Shown here: positions 1 through 8,563 of the stretch, in pieces
Layout: each line of letters opens with the position of its first letter
How positions within the stretch are numbered: the first letter of the stretch is position 1
Made by a program: the position numbers and the translations under genes
Assembly (NCBI RefSeq): GCF_025152745.1
Contig: NZ_CP104040.1
Span: 4,468,501-4,532,500, forward strand
Direction: 5' to 3'
Source: Rhizobium sp. WSM4643
Lineage (GTDB): Bacteria > Pseudomonadota > Alphaproteobacteria > Rhizobiales > Rhizobiaceae
Length of the DNA stretch: 64,000 bases
Notes under the pieces: model-generated
What the model saw: the letters and a program-made list of their open reading frames with translations, nothing else
Database searches by the model: none
What the model was told of the DNA's origin: nothing

Positions 1-754
1 TCTCGATGACCATCTCGGCCACCTGCACGTGACGCACAGCCGGTTCGTCGAAGGTCGAGGAGATAACCTCGCCGCGAACCGAGCGCTGCATGTCGGTCAC
101 TTCTTCCGGGCGTTCATCGATCAGCAGGACGATCAGATAGCACTCCGGATGGTTGGCGGTGATCGAATGCGCGATGTTCTGCAACAGCACGGTCTTGCCG
201 GTGCGCGGCGGCGCGACGATCAATCCACGCTGGCCCTTGCCGAGCGGCGCCACCAGGTCGATCACACGCGGCGACAGATCCTTGGTGGTGGGAATATCCA
301 GTTCCATCTTGAACCGCTCGTTCGGATAGAGCGGCGTCAGATTGTCGAAATGAACCTTGTGACGGATCTTTTCCGGATCGTCGAAATTGATGGTGTTGAC
401 TTTGAGCAGGGCGAAATAGCGCTCGCCTTCCTTCGGCCCGCGGATCGGACCCTCGACGGTATCGCCGGTTTTCAGCGAAAAACGGCGGATCTGCGACGGG
501 GAGATATAAATATCGTCCGGGCCCGGCAGGTAGTTTGCATTGGCCGAACGCAGGAAGCCGAAACCGTCCTGCAGCACTTCGACGACGCCTTCGCCGATGA
601 TTTCGACATCCTGGCTGGCAAGCATCTTGAGGATCGCAAACATCAGCTCCTGCTTGCGCATCGTGCTTGCATTCTCGACCTCGAGCGATTCGGCAAATGC
701 CAGCAGATCCGTCGGGGATTTACTCTTAAGTTCCTGAAGCTTCATTTCAGCCAT
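1..754 (-). CDS. rho: Transcription termination factor Rho (3' end cut by window edge)
   Basis: Hexameric RNA-dependent ATPase helicase that ends transcription of untranslated RNAs. Only the first 251 codons are in the window. The translation reads [20 protein letters not shown] at the start (helical N-terminal domain). A cold-shock-like RNA-binding domain spans about residues 50-120 with DGFGFLRS at 63-70. Walker A APPRTGKT is at 181-188 and the start of a DERPEEV segment at 213-219. The ATG at 752-754 fits known rhizobial Rho N-termini. It lies downstream of hemE and hemJ on the same strand, an arrangement common beside alphaproteobacterial origins. Certain as to family; the C-terminal half is not visible. 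Confidence 0.97.
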   Translation of the reverse strand, partial: MAEMKLQELKSKSPTDLLAFAESLEVENASTMRKQELMFAILKMLASQDVEIIGEGVVEVLQDGFGFLRSANANYLPGPDDIYISPSQIRRFSLKTGDTVEGPIRGPKEGERYFALLKVNTINFDDPEKIRHKVHFDNLTPLYPNERFKMELDIPTTKDLSPRVIDLVAPLGKGQRGLIVAPPRTGKTVLLQNIAHSITANHPECYLIVLLIDERPEEVTDMQRSVRGEVISSTFDEPAVRHVQVAEMVIE

Positions 755-935
755 GAAGTGACCAATACTCTTTTCAATTTCAAAGGGGAAAGGCGATGTT
801 GGGTCGTATTCGGTACCGCGAAAGGGCTCGCAGACGACTGAACTCTACACACATGCCACGTAGATGAGATGCGCGGAAAATAGCGACTCGCAATCGCTGC
901 CGCAAGAGGGCTGCTTAAAATGAAGCAAATTTAAC

Positions 936-955
936 CTGAGGACGATTTTCCTCAG
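936..955 (-). terminator. Weak hairpin at the end of hemJ
   Basis: Arms CTGAGGA (936-942) and TCCTCAG (949-955) pair with a 6-base loop and overlap the hemJ stop codon. On the minus strand the hairpin is followed by GTTAAATTT, a poor uridine tract. It could be a weak terminator or attenuating structure between hemJ and rho. The rest of the 197-base gap to rho shows no gene. Confidence 0.3.
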
Positions 956-1488
956 AACGGCTTCACCACGGCGAGGATGACGATCACGACCATCAGCACC
1001 GTCGGCGCCTCGTTCATGAACCGCCAATAACGCGCCGAGCGGCGATTTTCATCCCGCTCGAACGCTCTGACGGCGCGGCTGAAGAACATATGAACGCCGG
1101 TCAGCAACACGACGAGACCGATCTTGGCATGCAGCCAGCCGCCGTGGAATCCATAGACCGACCAGGCGAGATAGAGGCCGAAAATCCACGTCATCATCAT
1201 TGCCGGCGTCATGATGATTCGAAGCAGCCGACGCTCCATCAGCTTGAAGGTTTCCGATTGCACCGAGCCGGGCTCCGCATCGGTGTGATAGATGAACAGC
1301 CGCGGCATATAGAACAGTCCGGCCATCCAGGAAATGACCGCGATGATGTGCAGCGCCTTGATCCAGAGGTAGAGATTATCGGGGTTCCACGCAAAAAGCC
1401 CGACCGCCATCAGCGCGAAGAAGGCCAGCGCAAAATGAGCCCGGCGCCTGGCGTAGGCGCCAGACCTCCGATCGGTCTGTTTTTCCAT
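952..1488 (-). CDS. hemJ: HemJ-type protoporphyrinogen IX oxidase
   Basis: Membrane enzyme of the UPF0093/HemJ family that oxidises protoporphyrinogen IX to protoporphyrin IX late in haem synthesis. About 178 residues with four to five hydrophobic segments (about 16-33, 45-65, 91-111, 120-135, 161-176). The conserved His47 lies in the KALHI segment and Lys122 in LHAKIGL. A GTG at 1494 overlaps the hemE stop, but the ATG at 1488 has AGGTGG nine bases upstream, so it is preferred. It follows hemE directly, so two haem steps are co-transcribed and probably translationally coupled. Confidence 0.9.
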   Translation of the reverse strand: MEKQTDRRSGAYARRRAHFALAFFALMAVGLFAWNPDNLYLWIKALHIIAVISWMAGLFYMPRLFIYHTDAEPGSVQSETFKLMERRLLRIIMTPAMMMTWIFGLYLAWSVYGFHGGWLHAKIGLVVLLTGVHMFFSRAVRAFERDENRRSARYWRFMNEAPTVLMVVIVILAVVKPF

Positions 1489-1490
1489 CG

Positions 1491-2537
1491 TCACGCCCCA
1501 CCTCGCACGCGCCCGCCTCGCACCTGATCGACCAGCAGCCGCACATGCTCGGGGTCAGCCTGCGGCGTAATGCCGTGACCGAGATTGAAGATCAGCGGTC
1601 CATTGCCGAGATGCTGCAATATATCGTCGACGCCCTCTTCCAGCGCCCGGCCGCCGGCAACGACGCGCATCGGATCGAGATTGCCCTGAACCGGTCCGTC
1701 TTTCTGAAGTTCGGCGGCAAACGCCAGCGGGACCGACCAGTCGAGGCCGATCGCATCAGCACCCGTCTTCTGACGATAGGTTTTCAGCTGGTAGCCGGCG
1801 CCCTTGGCAAAAGCGATGATGCGAGCATGCGGCCGGCGCGACTTGACCGAAGCAATCATCCGCGCAACCGGCCTGATCGCAAACGCCTCGAACTCCTTTT
1901 CGCCGAGAACGCCAGCCCAGGAATCGAAAATCTGCACGGCATCGGCGCCGGCATCGATCTGGGCGACGAGATAATCGGCCGATACGTCGGCAAGCAGCAT
2001 CAGCAGATGCTCGAACGCGCGGGGGTGCCCGTAGGCGAAGAGGCGCGCAGGGGCCTGATCCGGCGTGCCGTGCCCGGCAATCATGTAGGTCGCAACCGTC
2101 CAGGGCGCGCCGCAGAAGCCGAGCAGCGTCGTCTCGACTGGCAACTCCTCCCGCAGCCGCCGCACCGTCTCCAGAACCGGTCTGAGATAATCGACAACCT
2201 CTTCGCCATTCAATCTGCCGATCCCGGCTTCATCGATCGGATCCATCTCCGGGCCATGGCCCTCGGTGAACCGGACATTCCGTTTCATTGCATCGGGAAT
2301 GACCAGGATATCGGAAAACAGTATGGCCGCATCAAAGCCATAGCGGCGGATCGGCTGCAATGTCACTTCGACGGCGTGCTCAGGCGTGTAGCAGAGATCG
2401 AGAAAACTCCCTGCCTTTGCCCGAGTCTCCCGATATTCCGGGAGATAACGTCCTGCCTGTCTCATCAGCCAGAGAGGAGGAGGGGAGAGGCTCTCGCCAC
2501 TCAAAACCCTCATGATCTTTCGGCGCGTATCGCTCAA
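1491..2537 (-). CDS. hemE: Uroporphyrinogen decarboxylase
   Basis: Removes the four acetate carboxyls of uroporphyrinogen III to give coproporphyrinogen III in the cytoplasm. It has 348 residues, normal for the family. The N-terminal signature [20 protein letters not shown] (residues about 20-39) carries the substrate-binding arginines, and FSDI at 75-78 holds the expected catalytic aspartate (Asp76). The start is a TTG at 2537 preceded by AGGGAAG; an in-frame ATG eight codons in (2513) is the alternative. In alphaproteobacteria this gene classically flanks oriC, which fits the DnaA boxes just upstream. It reads away from the origin. Confidence 0.97.
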   Translation of the reverse strand: MSDTRRKIMRVLSGESLSPPPLWLMRQAGRYLPEYRETRAKAGSFLDLCYTPEHAVEVTLQPIRRYGFDAAILFSDILVIPDAMKRNVRFTEGHGPEMDPIDEAGIGRLNGEEVVDYLRPVLETVRRLREELPVETTLLGFCGAPWTVATYMIAGHGTPDQAPARLFAYGHPRAFEHLLMLLADVSADYLVAQIDAGADAVQIFDSWAGVLGEKEFEAFAIRPVARMIASVKSRRPHARIIAFAKGAGYQLKTYRQKTGADAIGLDWSVPLAFAAELQKDGPVQGNLDPMRVVAGGRALEEGVDDILQHLGNGPLIFNLGHGITPQADPEHVRLLVDQVRGGRVRGGA

Positions 2538-2938
2538 GCGCTTCTTCCCTATAAAAAATCAAAGATATTTTAAAAGGTTTCTATTTCTTAGAGTCGGTGA
2601 CTATCAAGGATTAAAATCCATCCACTGCCGTCGCCATTTGTCGCGCGCCTGCAAAACAACATCGGAAAGATTTGTCCTTCTCGACCGAATCTCGGGGAGA
2701 AGCCAAATCTAAAAATGATTTCAAATCCTTCCGGGTCGGCAATTTTTCCTATAGCTGTGGATAGGCTGTGGACCGGCTTTCGAGAAATAGATCTCTTCCC
2801 CATCGTCCACAGGGCCAATCAAAACCGACCCGCAAAATCCGAAATGTGGATAAGGAGGCATGTTTTCCCTTGCCGGAGACTGCCTCGCCGCCGTAGCTCT
2901 GTTTCATCCAGTCTTTTCAACAGGCAGCGGAAAATAGC
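2538..2938. other. oriC: Probable chromosomal replication origin (oriC)
   Basis: A 401-base gene-free stretch between divergent hemE and the PPSR gene, the usual alphaproteobacterial oriC location. It contains an AT-rich tract at about 2550-2590, a cluster of DnaA-box-like sequences at 2756-2853, and two GANTC sites (GAGTC 2591-2595, GAATC 2687-2691) of the kind methylated by CcrM. Genes on both sides read away from it, as leading-strand genes would. I found no TTAA-N7-TTAA full CtrA site. The boundaries are those of the intergenic gap, not a measured minimal origin. Confidence 0.85.
2756..2853. promoter_or_regulatory. DnaA-box cluster of oriC
   Basis: TGTGGATAA at 2845-2853 is the exact complement of the consensus TTATCCACA. 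TGTGGATAG at 2756-2764 has one mismatch. TGTGGACCG at 2767-2775 is a weaker copy, separated from the first by two bases. On the opposite strand TCGTCCACA at 2803-2811 has two mismatches. Spacing and mixed strands are typical of a DnaA-binding array. The perfect box lies nearest the PPSR gene. Confidence 0.85.
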
Positions 2939-3760
2939 GTGGAGAACAGAACGAACTTCTTCCATCTGCATCTGATTTCTGACTCAACGGGAGAGACTCT
3001 GATCTCGGCCGGGCGCGCCGCGTCGGCGCAATTCAGATCAGCGCAGCCGATCGAACATGTCTATCCGTTGATCCGCAATCGCAAGCAGCTGCTGCCGGTT
3101 CTGCAGGCGATCGATGACGCCCCTGGCATCGTGCTCTACACCATTGTCGACCGGGAGCTTGCAAGCCTGATCGATGAGCGTTGCATCGAGATGGGCGTCG
3201 CCTCGGTGAATGTGCTGGAGCCGGTGATGAATGCCTTCCAGATCTATCTCGGCGCTCCGTCGCGCCGTCGGGTTGGGGCCCAGCATGTGATGAATGCCGG
3301 CTACTTCGCGCGCATCGAAGCGCTGAATTTCACCATGGATCACGACGACGGCCAGATGCCCGACGATTACAACGACGCCGATGTCGTGATCATCGGCATC
3401 AGCCGCACGTCGAAAACACCGACCAGCATTTACCTCGCCAACCGAGGCATCAAGACGGCGAACATTCCGATCGTCTATGGTGTGCCATTGCCGGAGAGCC
3501 TCTTCGTCGCGAGCAAACCGCTGATCGTCTGCCTGATCGCCACCACCGACCGTATTTCCCAGGTGCGGGAAAATCGTGTGCTCGGCGTGACACAGGGCTT
3601 CGATCGCGAACATTATACCGACCGTGCCGCGATTTCGGAGGAGTTGAAATATGCCCGCTCGCTTTGCGCCCGCCATAACTGGCCGCTGATCGACGTCACC
3701 CGCCGCTCAATCGAGGAAACGGCCGCGGCAATCGTTGCCCTGCGGCCGAAGCTGCGCTAA
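2939..3760 (+). CDS. Pyruvate,phosphate dikinase regulatory protein (PPSR/DUF299)
   Basis: A bifunctional ADP-dependent kinase and Pi-dependent pyrophosphorylase that switches a PEP-forming enzyme (pyruvate,phosphate dikinase or PEP synthase) off and on by threonine phosphorylation. At 273 residues it has the full family length. The ISDSTGET segment is at residues 13-20 and the P-loop-like GISRTSKT at 153-160. The start is a GTG at 2939, giving the known MENRTNFF beginning. The dikinase itself is not in the window. As the first gene right of oriC it is likely to have high copy during fast growth. The choice between PPDK and PEP synthase as target is not settled here. Confidence 0.92.
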   Translation: MENRTNFFHLHLISDSTGETLISAGRAASAQFRSAQPIEHVYPLIRNRKQLLPVLQAIDDAPGIVLYTIVDRELASLIDERCIEMGVASVNVLEPVMNAFQIYLGAPSRRRVGAQHVMNAGYFARIEALNFTMDHDDGQMPDDYNDADVVIIGISRTSKTPTSIYLANRGIKTANIPIVYGVPLPESLFVASKPLIVCLIATTDRISQVRENRVLGVTQGFDREHYTDRAAISEELKYARSLCARHNWPLIDVTRRSIEETAAAIVALRPKLR

Positions 3761-3793
3761 GCGCTGACGGAAAGCCGGCACGCCGAGGAACCC

Positions 3794-4393
3794 ATGACGC
3801 CGAAACTCATCCTTGCATCGTCGAGTCCCTTTCGCCGGATGCTGATGGAAAATGCCGGTCTGGCCTTCGAGGCACATGCCGCAAGGATCGATGAACGGGC
3901 CGTCGAAGCGCCGCTGGAAAAAGCCGGCGCTAAGCCTGACGCCGTGGCCCTCGTCCTGGCCAGGGCCAAGGCCGAGGAAGTCAGCAGCCGTTTTCGCGAT
4001 ACCCTGGTCATCGGCTCGGATCAAACGATGTCGCTCGGCGACAGCGTCTTCCATAAGCCGAAGGACCTGGCCGACGCGGCCAGTCATCTTCAAGCCCTTT
4101 CGGGCGTAAGCCACCGGTTGAACAGCGCCGTCGCCATCGTCAGCGATGGCGTGGTCTTGTGGGAACATCTCGCCCATGCCGAGCTAACGATGCGGCCGCT
4201 GACGGCGGAATTCATCGCCAGACATCTGGCCCGGGTTGGCGAACGCGCGCTTTCCAGTGTCGGCGCCTATCAATTGGAGGGGGAGGGCATCCAGCTCTTC
4301 GAGAAAATCGAGGGTGATTATTTCACCATTCTCGGCCTGCCGATGCTGCCGCTCCTAAAAAAACTGCGAGAACTGGGAGCGATCGATGGGTGA
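3794..4393 (+). CDS. maf: Maf-like nucleotide pyrophosphatase
   Basis: Maf/YceF-family protein that hydrolyses modified or non-canonical nucleoside triphosphates; members are also linked to septum formation. It has 199 residues. The start motif [11 protein letters not shown] lies at residues 5-15 and the catalytic-type aspartate is in IGSDQTMSL (Asp76). Its end overlaps the aroE start by eight bases, so the two are probably coupled. The exact nucleotide preference (dTTP/UTP or m7GTP type) cannot be decided by eye. Confidence 0.9.
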   Translation: MTPKLILASSSPFRRMLMENAGLAFEAHAARIDERAVEAPLEKAGAKPDAVALVLARAKAEEVSSRFRDTLVIGSDQTMSLGDSVFHKPKDLADAASHLQALSGVSHRLNSAVAIVSDGVVLWEHLAHAELTMRPLTAEFIARHLARVGERALSSVGAYQLEGEGIQLFEKIEGDYFTILGLPMLPLLKKLRELGAIDG

Positions 4394-5243
4394 TTCACGT
4401 GAAACATTCGGGCCGGAAGCATTTGTCACGGGCTTTCCCATCAAGCATTCGCGCTCGCCATTGATCCACGGATATTGGCTGAAGACGCTCGGCCTGCCAG
4501 GCAGTTATCGCGCTCATGAAGTGGCACCCGGGGCCTTTCCCGATTTCATTCACTCGTTGAAGGATGGCAGTTCCGGCTTTACCGGAGGCAATGTCACCAT
4601 TCCCCACAAGGAATTGGCGTTCCGGCTCGCCGACAAGCCGGATGCGCTATCGCAAGAACTCGGTGCCTCGAATACGCTCTGGCTGGAGGATGGCGCCCTG
4701 CATGCGACGAATACCGACGGTCGCGGCTTCATCGCCAATCTCGACGAACGCCATCCGGGCTGGGACCGCCATGACACGGCCGTCGTCTTCGGTGCCGGCG
4801 GCGCCAGCCGGGCGATCATCCAGGCGGTCCGTGATCGCGGTTTTAAGGAGATCCAGGTCGTCAATCGCACCGTCGAACGCGCGCGCGAACTCGCGGATCG
4901 TTTTGGCCCGCGTGTTCGGGCCCATCCGGCCGGTGCGCTTGCCGAAGTGATGAAAGGCGCCGGCCTCTTCATCAATACCACCTCGCTCGGCATGGACGGC
5001 GAGGCGGCGCCGCAACTCGATTTCTCGCCTCTTGCAGCCGATGCCGTCGTCACCGATATCGTTTATGTGCCGTTGAAGACGCCGATCCTGGCACAGGCGG
5101 AAGAGCAAGGATTTCCAATCGTCGATGGTCTCGGCATGCTCTTGCACCAGGCCGTGCCCGGATTCGAGAAATGGTTCGGCCAGCGTCCCATCGTCGACGC
5201 GGCGCTACGCGCGCTCATCATCGCGGATATGGAAGCGCACTGA
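4386..5243 (+). CDS. aroE: Shikimate 5-dehydrogenase
   Basis: NADPH-dependent reduction of 3-dehydroshikimate to shikimate in aromatic amino acid synthesis. It has 285 residues. The catalytic Lys75 is in GNVTIPHKE and Asp111 in NTDGRGF. A nucleotide-binding glycine loop FGAGGAS lies at about 135-141. The shikimate-binding serines are in [10 protein letters not shown] near residue 20. GGGAG upstream of the ATG supports the start inside maf. The stop overlaps the coaE start by one base (TGATG), showing a tight maf-aroE-coaE-dnaQ unit. Confidence 0.96.
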   Translation: MGDSRETFGPEAFVTGFPIKHSRSPLIHGYWLKTLGLPGSYRAHEVAPGAFPDFIHSLKDGSSGFTGGNVTIPHKELAFRLADKPDALSQELGASNTLWLEDGALHATNTDGRGFIANLDERHPGWDRHDTAVVFGAGGASRAIIQAVRDRGFKEIQVVNRTVERARELADRFGPRVRAHPAGALAEVMKGAGLFINTTSLGMDGEAAPQLDFSPLAADAVVTDIVYVPLKTPILAQAEEQGFPIVDGLGMLLHQAVPGFEKWFGQRPIVDAALRALIIADMEAH

Positions 5244-5854
5244 TGCTGAAGATTGGTCTCACCGGCTCCATCGGAATGGGAAAATCGACGGCGGCAAAGC
5301 TCTTTGCCGATGCAGGAATCCCGGCGAATGATTCGGATGCCGTGGTCCATGATCTCTATGCCGGCGAGGCTGCACCCCTGGTGAATGCTGCCTTCCCCGG
5401 CACGATGAAGGATGGAGCAGTCGACCGGCATGAACTCGGCCGCCAGCTCGCTCTTGATCCCGCCGGCTTCAAACGCCTGGAAGCGATCGTCCACCCGCTG
5501 GTTCGCAAACGCGAGACGGAATTTCTGGAGCGGCAACGCGCCGCCGGCGCCGACATGGTATTGCTCGATATTCCATTACTTTTCGAAACCGGCGCCGAGG
5601 TAAGAGTGGATGTAATCGTCGTCGTCAGCACTGATCCACAGATTCAGCGCCAAAGGGTGCTTGCGCGCGAAGACATGACCGAGGAAAAATTCGAGATGAT
5701 TCTCTCCCGCCAGACGCCGGACGCCGAAAAACGGCGGCGGGCCGATTATCTGGTCGATACCAGTCACAGTATCGCGACGACGAGGGAACGAGTGCTTGAA
5801 ATCGTCGCCGACCTGAAAACGCGGATTGCCAAGGGAGATTTCCGGAATGCGTGA
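5243..5854 (+). CDS. coaE: Dephospho-CoA kinase
   Basis: Phosphorylates the 3'-hydroxyl of dephospho-CoA, the last step of CoA synthesis. From the ATG at 5243 it has 203 residues. The P-loop GSIGMGKST is at residues 8-16, followed by the DSDAVVHDLY segment and RPDAEKRRRADY-like lid region near the C-terminus. An upstream in-frame start exists but would run deep into aroE and precede the P-loop by an unrelated extension. The ATG at 5243 shares a base with the aroE stop. It overlaps dnaQ by eight bases. Confidence 0.95.
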   Translation: MLKIGLTGSIGMGKSTAAKLFADAGIPANDSDAVVHDLYAGEAAPLVNAAFPGTMKDGAVDRHELGRQLALDPAGFKRLEAIVHPLVRKRETEFLERQRAAGADMVLLDIPLLFETGAEVRVDVIVVVSTDPQIQRQRVLAREDMTEEKFEMILSRQTPDAEKRRRADYLVDTSHSIATTRERVLEIVADLKTRIAKGDFRNA

Positions 5855-6569
5855 GATCATCTTCGATACGGAAACAACCGGCCTCGACAACCGCGCCGAC
5901 CGCATCATCGAAATCGGCGGCATCGAACTCTTCAATCATTTCCCCACAGGCAATACGATCCATATCTTCATCAATCCTGGAGATCAGAAAGTTCATCCGG
6001 ATGCGCTCGCCGTGCACGGCATCACCGATGAATTCCTGAAGGACAAGCAGCCTTTCGCCGACGTGGCCGAACAAATCCTCACCTTCTTCGGCGATGCGAA
6101 GTGGATCGCCCACAACGCCACCTTCGATATGGGCTTCATCAACGCGGAACTCGCGCGGATCGGTTTGCCGCCGATCCTGCCGGAACGGGTGCTCGATACC
6201 CTGTCGATGGCGCGGCGCAAACATCCGATGGGGCCAAATTCGCTGGATGCGCTTTGCCGGCGCTACGGCATTGATAATTCGCACCGCACCAAACACGGCG
6301 CGCTGCTCGACTCCGAACTGCTTGCCGAAGTTTATATCGAGATGATCGGCGGCAGACAGGCAGCCCTCGGCCTCGGCATGGTCGGCAAATCCAACCGGGC
6401 AGATCGCGGTGACATGGCGATGGAAGACGATGTGGTAATTGCCGCCGTGCTCGAGCGGCCCCGGCCGCTCGCCCTGCGCCTCAGCCAAACCGAGGAGCAG
6501 GCGCATGAGGCGCTCGTCGCCAAGCTCGGTGAAAAAAGCATCTGGGCGAAATACGCCAACCTCGATTAA
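5847..6569 (+). CDS. dnaQ: DNA polymerase III epsilon subunit (proofreading exonuclease)
   Basis: 3'-5' exonuclease of the replicative polymerase. It has 240 residues from the ATG at 5847, which has AAGGGAG upstream; a TTG seven codons earlier is less likely. Exo I DTE is at residues 7-9, Exo II NATFD with Asp94 at 90-94, and Exo III has His150 and Asp155 in HGALLD. So all DEDDh catalytic residues are present. The C-terminal tail should hold the alpha-subunit contact. It ends in front of a strong hairpin shared with secB. Confidence 0.96.
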   Translation: MREIIFDTETTGLDNRADRIIEIGGIELFNHFPTGNTIHIFINPGDQKVHPDALAVHGITDEFLKDKQPFADVAEQILTFFGDAKWIAHNATFDMGFINAELARIGLPPILPERVLDTLSMARRKHPMGPNSLDALCRRYGIDNSHRTKHGALLDSELLAEVYIEMIGGRQAALGLGMVGKSNRADRGDMAMEDDVVIAAVLERPRPLALRLSQTEEQAHEALVAKLGEKSIWAKYANLD

Positions 6570-6587
6570 GCCGGCCCTCAATTGAAA

Positions 6588-6610
6588 ATGCCCGGGACCA
6601 GCCCGGGCAT
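6588..6610. terminator. Bidirectional terminator between dnaQ and secB
   Basis: Perfect arms ATGCCCGGG (6588-6596) and CCCGGGCAT (6602-6610) with a five-base loop ACCAG. The adjacent A-rich (GAAAA) left flank gives a U-run for the leftward transcript. It sits between the converging dnaQ and secB stops. Confidence 0.8.
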
Positions 6611-6636
6611 CCGCATTTCAGCCAGGAAGGATCCGG

Positions 6637-7119
6637 TCAGTTCGGAACGGCCTGAACCTTGGCGCGGGCCTGTTCTTCGGCAACGCGCTGAGCGAACATC
6701 TGCGTGAAGTCGATCGGGTCGATCATCAGCGGCGGGAAACCGCCGTTGCGGGTGACGTCGGCGATGATCTGACGAGCGAAGGGGAAGAGCATCCGCGGGC
6801 ACTCGATGAAGAGAACCGGCAGCATGTGTTCCTGCGGGAAACCGGCAACGCGGAAAACGCCGCCATAGGTGAGTTCGGCATGGAAAACCGTCTTGTCGCC
6901 GTCCTTGGCTTCGGCATTCAGCGACAGCACGACATCGAAATCCGTATCGGAAAGCGGGTTGGCGTTGACGTTCACATTGATGTTGATCGTAGGCGCCTTG
7001 TCGCGGGCCTGCAGCGAACGCGGCGCACCCGGATTTTCGAAGGACAGATCCTTGGTATATTGCGCAAGGATCGAAAGGGTGGGGCTGGCCGCACCGTTGC
7101 TGTTGTTATCGTCTGCCAT
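6637..7119 (-). CDS. secB: Protein-export chaperone SecB
   Basis: Cytoplasmic tetrameric chaperone that holds preproteins unfolded and delivers them to SecA. It has 160 residues from the ATG at 7119 (MADDNNSNG). An in-frame upstream extension to 7164 adds 15 residues not typical of the family. GGAAAAG-type purine tract lies just upstream. The conserved C-terminal half with [17 protein letters not shown], which in SecB forms the substrate groove and SecA contact, is intact. It converges on dnaQ and may be read with fxsA behind it. Confidence 0.96.
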   Translation of the reverse strand: MADDNNSNGAASPTLSILAQYTKDLSFENPGAPRSLQARDKAPTININVNVNANPLSDTDFDVVLSLNAEAKDGDKTVFHAELTYGGVFRVAGFPQEHMLPVLFIECPRMLFPFARQIIADVTRNGGFPPLMIDPIDFTQMFAQRVAEEQARAKVQAVPN

Positions 7120-7220
7120 TGGCTTTTCCTCGAGGGGCATGGGAATGGTGCCGCCATCTAACATTTCAGGGAAGGGCTTACAACCCTGGGCGATTGGCGC
7201 GGTTGATCAGCCGCAGTGCC

Positions 7221-7736
7221 TCAGTCGCCGATATGCTTGCCGGACCACGGCGAGTTGCGATCCGGCTCCCTATGATAGTCCTCCTCGTCGAGATCGACCA
7301 CCTTGGAGTTCGGCTTGCGGTCGCGGAAATCGGGCTGCGGGCCAGAGGAAGAGCCGCCCTTGGCATTAACGACGACGAAGCGTTTGGCGATCGCCCGCCA
7401 GACGAGATCGCGCACCGGCGGAATGAGAATGAGGATCGCGATGACATCTGTGAGGAAGCCGGGAATGATCAGGAGCAGCGAGGCAATGACGTTCATCGCC
7501 GGCCGCAGCAGCTCGCGGCCCGGCATCACCCCATTTCGTCCTTCGCTCGACATTTGGCGCAAAATGCCAATGCCCTGCCGGCGCAGCAGAACCACGCCGA
7601 GAGCGAAACCCAGCATGACGAGCGCGAGCGTCAGCCACAATCCGATCGCCCGGCCGACGACGACGAAACCGGCAATTTCGGCGAGCGGCAACAGCAGAAT
7701 GAAAGCTGGCAGGATCGAAAAACGCATGTCGGTCAT
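7221..7736 (-). CDS. fxsA: FxsA-family inner-membrane protein
   Basis: Small membrane protein of the FxsA family; the E. coli member relieves F-plasmid exclusion of phage T7, but the normal role is unknown. It has 171 residues. Three hydrophobic segments are visible in the first 110 residues (about 8-27, 31-51 and 80-105), followed by a hydrophilic, acidic C-terminal tail ending GKHIGD. It is divergent from timA across 122 bases that hold no gene, and lies upstream of secB on the same strand. Family assignment is good, function is unknown. Confidence 0.85.
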   Translation of the reverse strand: MTDMRFSILPAFILLLPLAEIAGFVVVGRAIGLWLTLALVMLGFALGVVLLRRQGIGILRQMSSEGRNGVMPGRELLRPAMNVIASLLLIIPGFLTDVIAILILIPPVRDLVWRAIAKRFVVVNAKGGSSSGPQPDFRDRKPNSKVVDLDEEDYHREPDRNSPWSGKHIGD

Positions 7737-7858
7737 GTCCCGGGCTCACCGGTCTCCTCTTGGCGCCGGCGAAGATGCCAGCCATCATTTGAATCATCTG
7801 TATAGGCAGACTATATGGGAGTACAAATCAGAGATGTTAACGGCGGCTGCGATACGAT

Positions 7859-8563
7859 ATGAGTTCGAACGACTTCATCACATTGTTTTTCCTGGTGGCG
7901 GCTGTGCTGATTTTCTTTCAGCTCCGCTCCGTGCTCGGACGCCGCACAGGAAATGAGAAGCCGCCGCGCGATCTCTATACGCCGCGGGATGCGGCTCCGG
8001 CCGAAGCCGCCGATGCCGGCAAGGTCGTGACGCTGCCGCGTCGCGATGCGACGACGGAGGATGAGGATCGCTTCGCTGCCATCGATGCTATCGCCGCACC
8101 CGGAACGCCGCTCAACGAATCGCTACGCGCGCTGAACAAGGCTGATCCCGCCTTCAGCCCGAAGGAGTTTCTGAACGGCGCCCGCATGGCTTACGAGATG
8201 ATCGTCATGGCCTATGCCGATGGCGACCGGAAAACGCTGAAGAACTTGCTGTCGCGCGAAGTCTATGACGGCTTCGATGCGGCGATTGGCGAGCGCGATG
8301 CCCGGGGCGAGAAGGTGAAGTCCACCTTCGTCGGCATCGATAAGGCCGAAATCACCCATGCGGAGACGAAGGGCAGCGAAGCGCAGATCACCGTGCGCAT
8401 CGTCAGCCAGCTGATATCGGCCACCTACGACAAGACGGATGTGCTGATTGAAGGCGACGCCGAAAACGTCGCCGAGGTCAACGACCTCTGGACTTTTGCC
8501 CGCGACACCCGCTCGCGCGATCCGAACTGGAAACTCGTGGCGACCGAATCGGAACATGAGTGA
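7859..8563 (+). CDS. timA: Tim44/TimA-family membrane-anchored protein
   Basis: Alphaproteobacterial homologue of the mitochondrial Tim44 matrix-side import adaptor. It has 234 residues. One N-terminal transmembrane segment (about 5-23, FITLFFLVAAVLIFF), a variable linker to about residue 85, then a Tim44-like domain (about 90-230) with the EFLNGARMAYEMIVMAYADGD helix region. The bacterial function is not established; an envelope adaptor role is inferred from Tim44. It overlaps mltA by eight bases (ATGAGTGA), so a membrane adaptor and a murein enzyme are made together. Confidence 0.85.
   Translation: MSSNDFITLFFLVAAVLIFFQLRSVLGRRTGNEKPPRDLYTPRDAAPAEAADAGKVVTLPRRDATTEDEDRFAAIDAIAAPGTPLNESLRALNKADPAFSPKEFLNGARMAYEMIVMAYADGDRKTLKNLLSREVYDGFDAAIGERDARGEKVKSTFVGIDKAEITHAETKGSEAQITVRIVSQLISATYDKTDVLIEGDAENVAEVNDLWTFARDTRSRDPNWKLVATESEHE

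Noticed and set aside
29..841. A 270-codon open frame on the plus strand at the window start
   Set aside because: Antisense to rho, whose sequence is unmistakable.
2538..2938. CtrA site in oriC
   Set aside because: No TTAA-N7-TTAA was found; TTAA occurs at about 2570 and 2610 but with wrong spacing.
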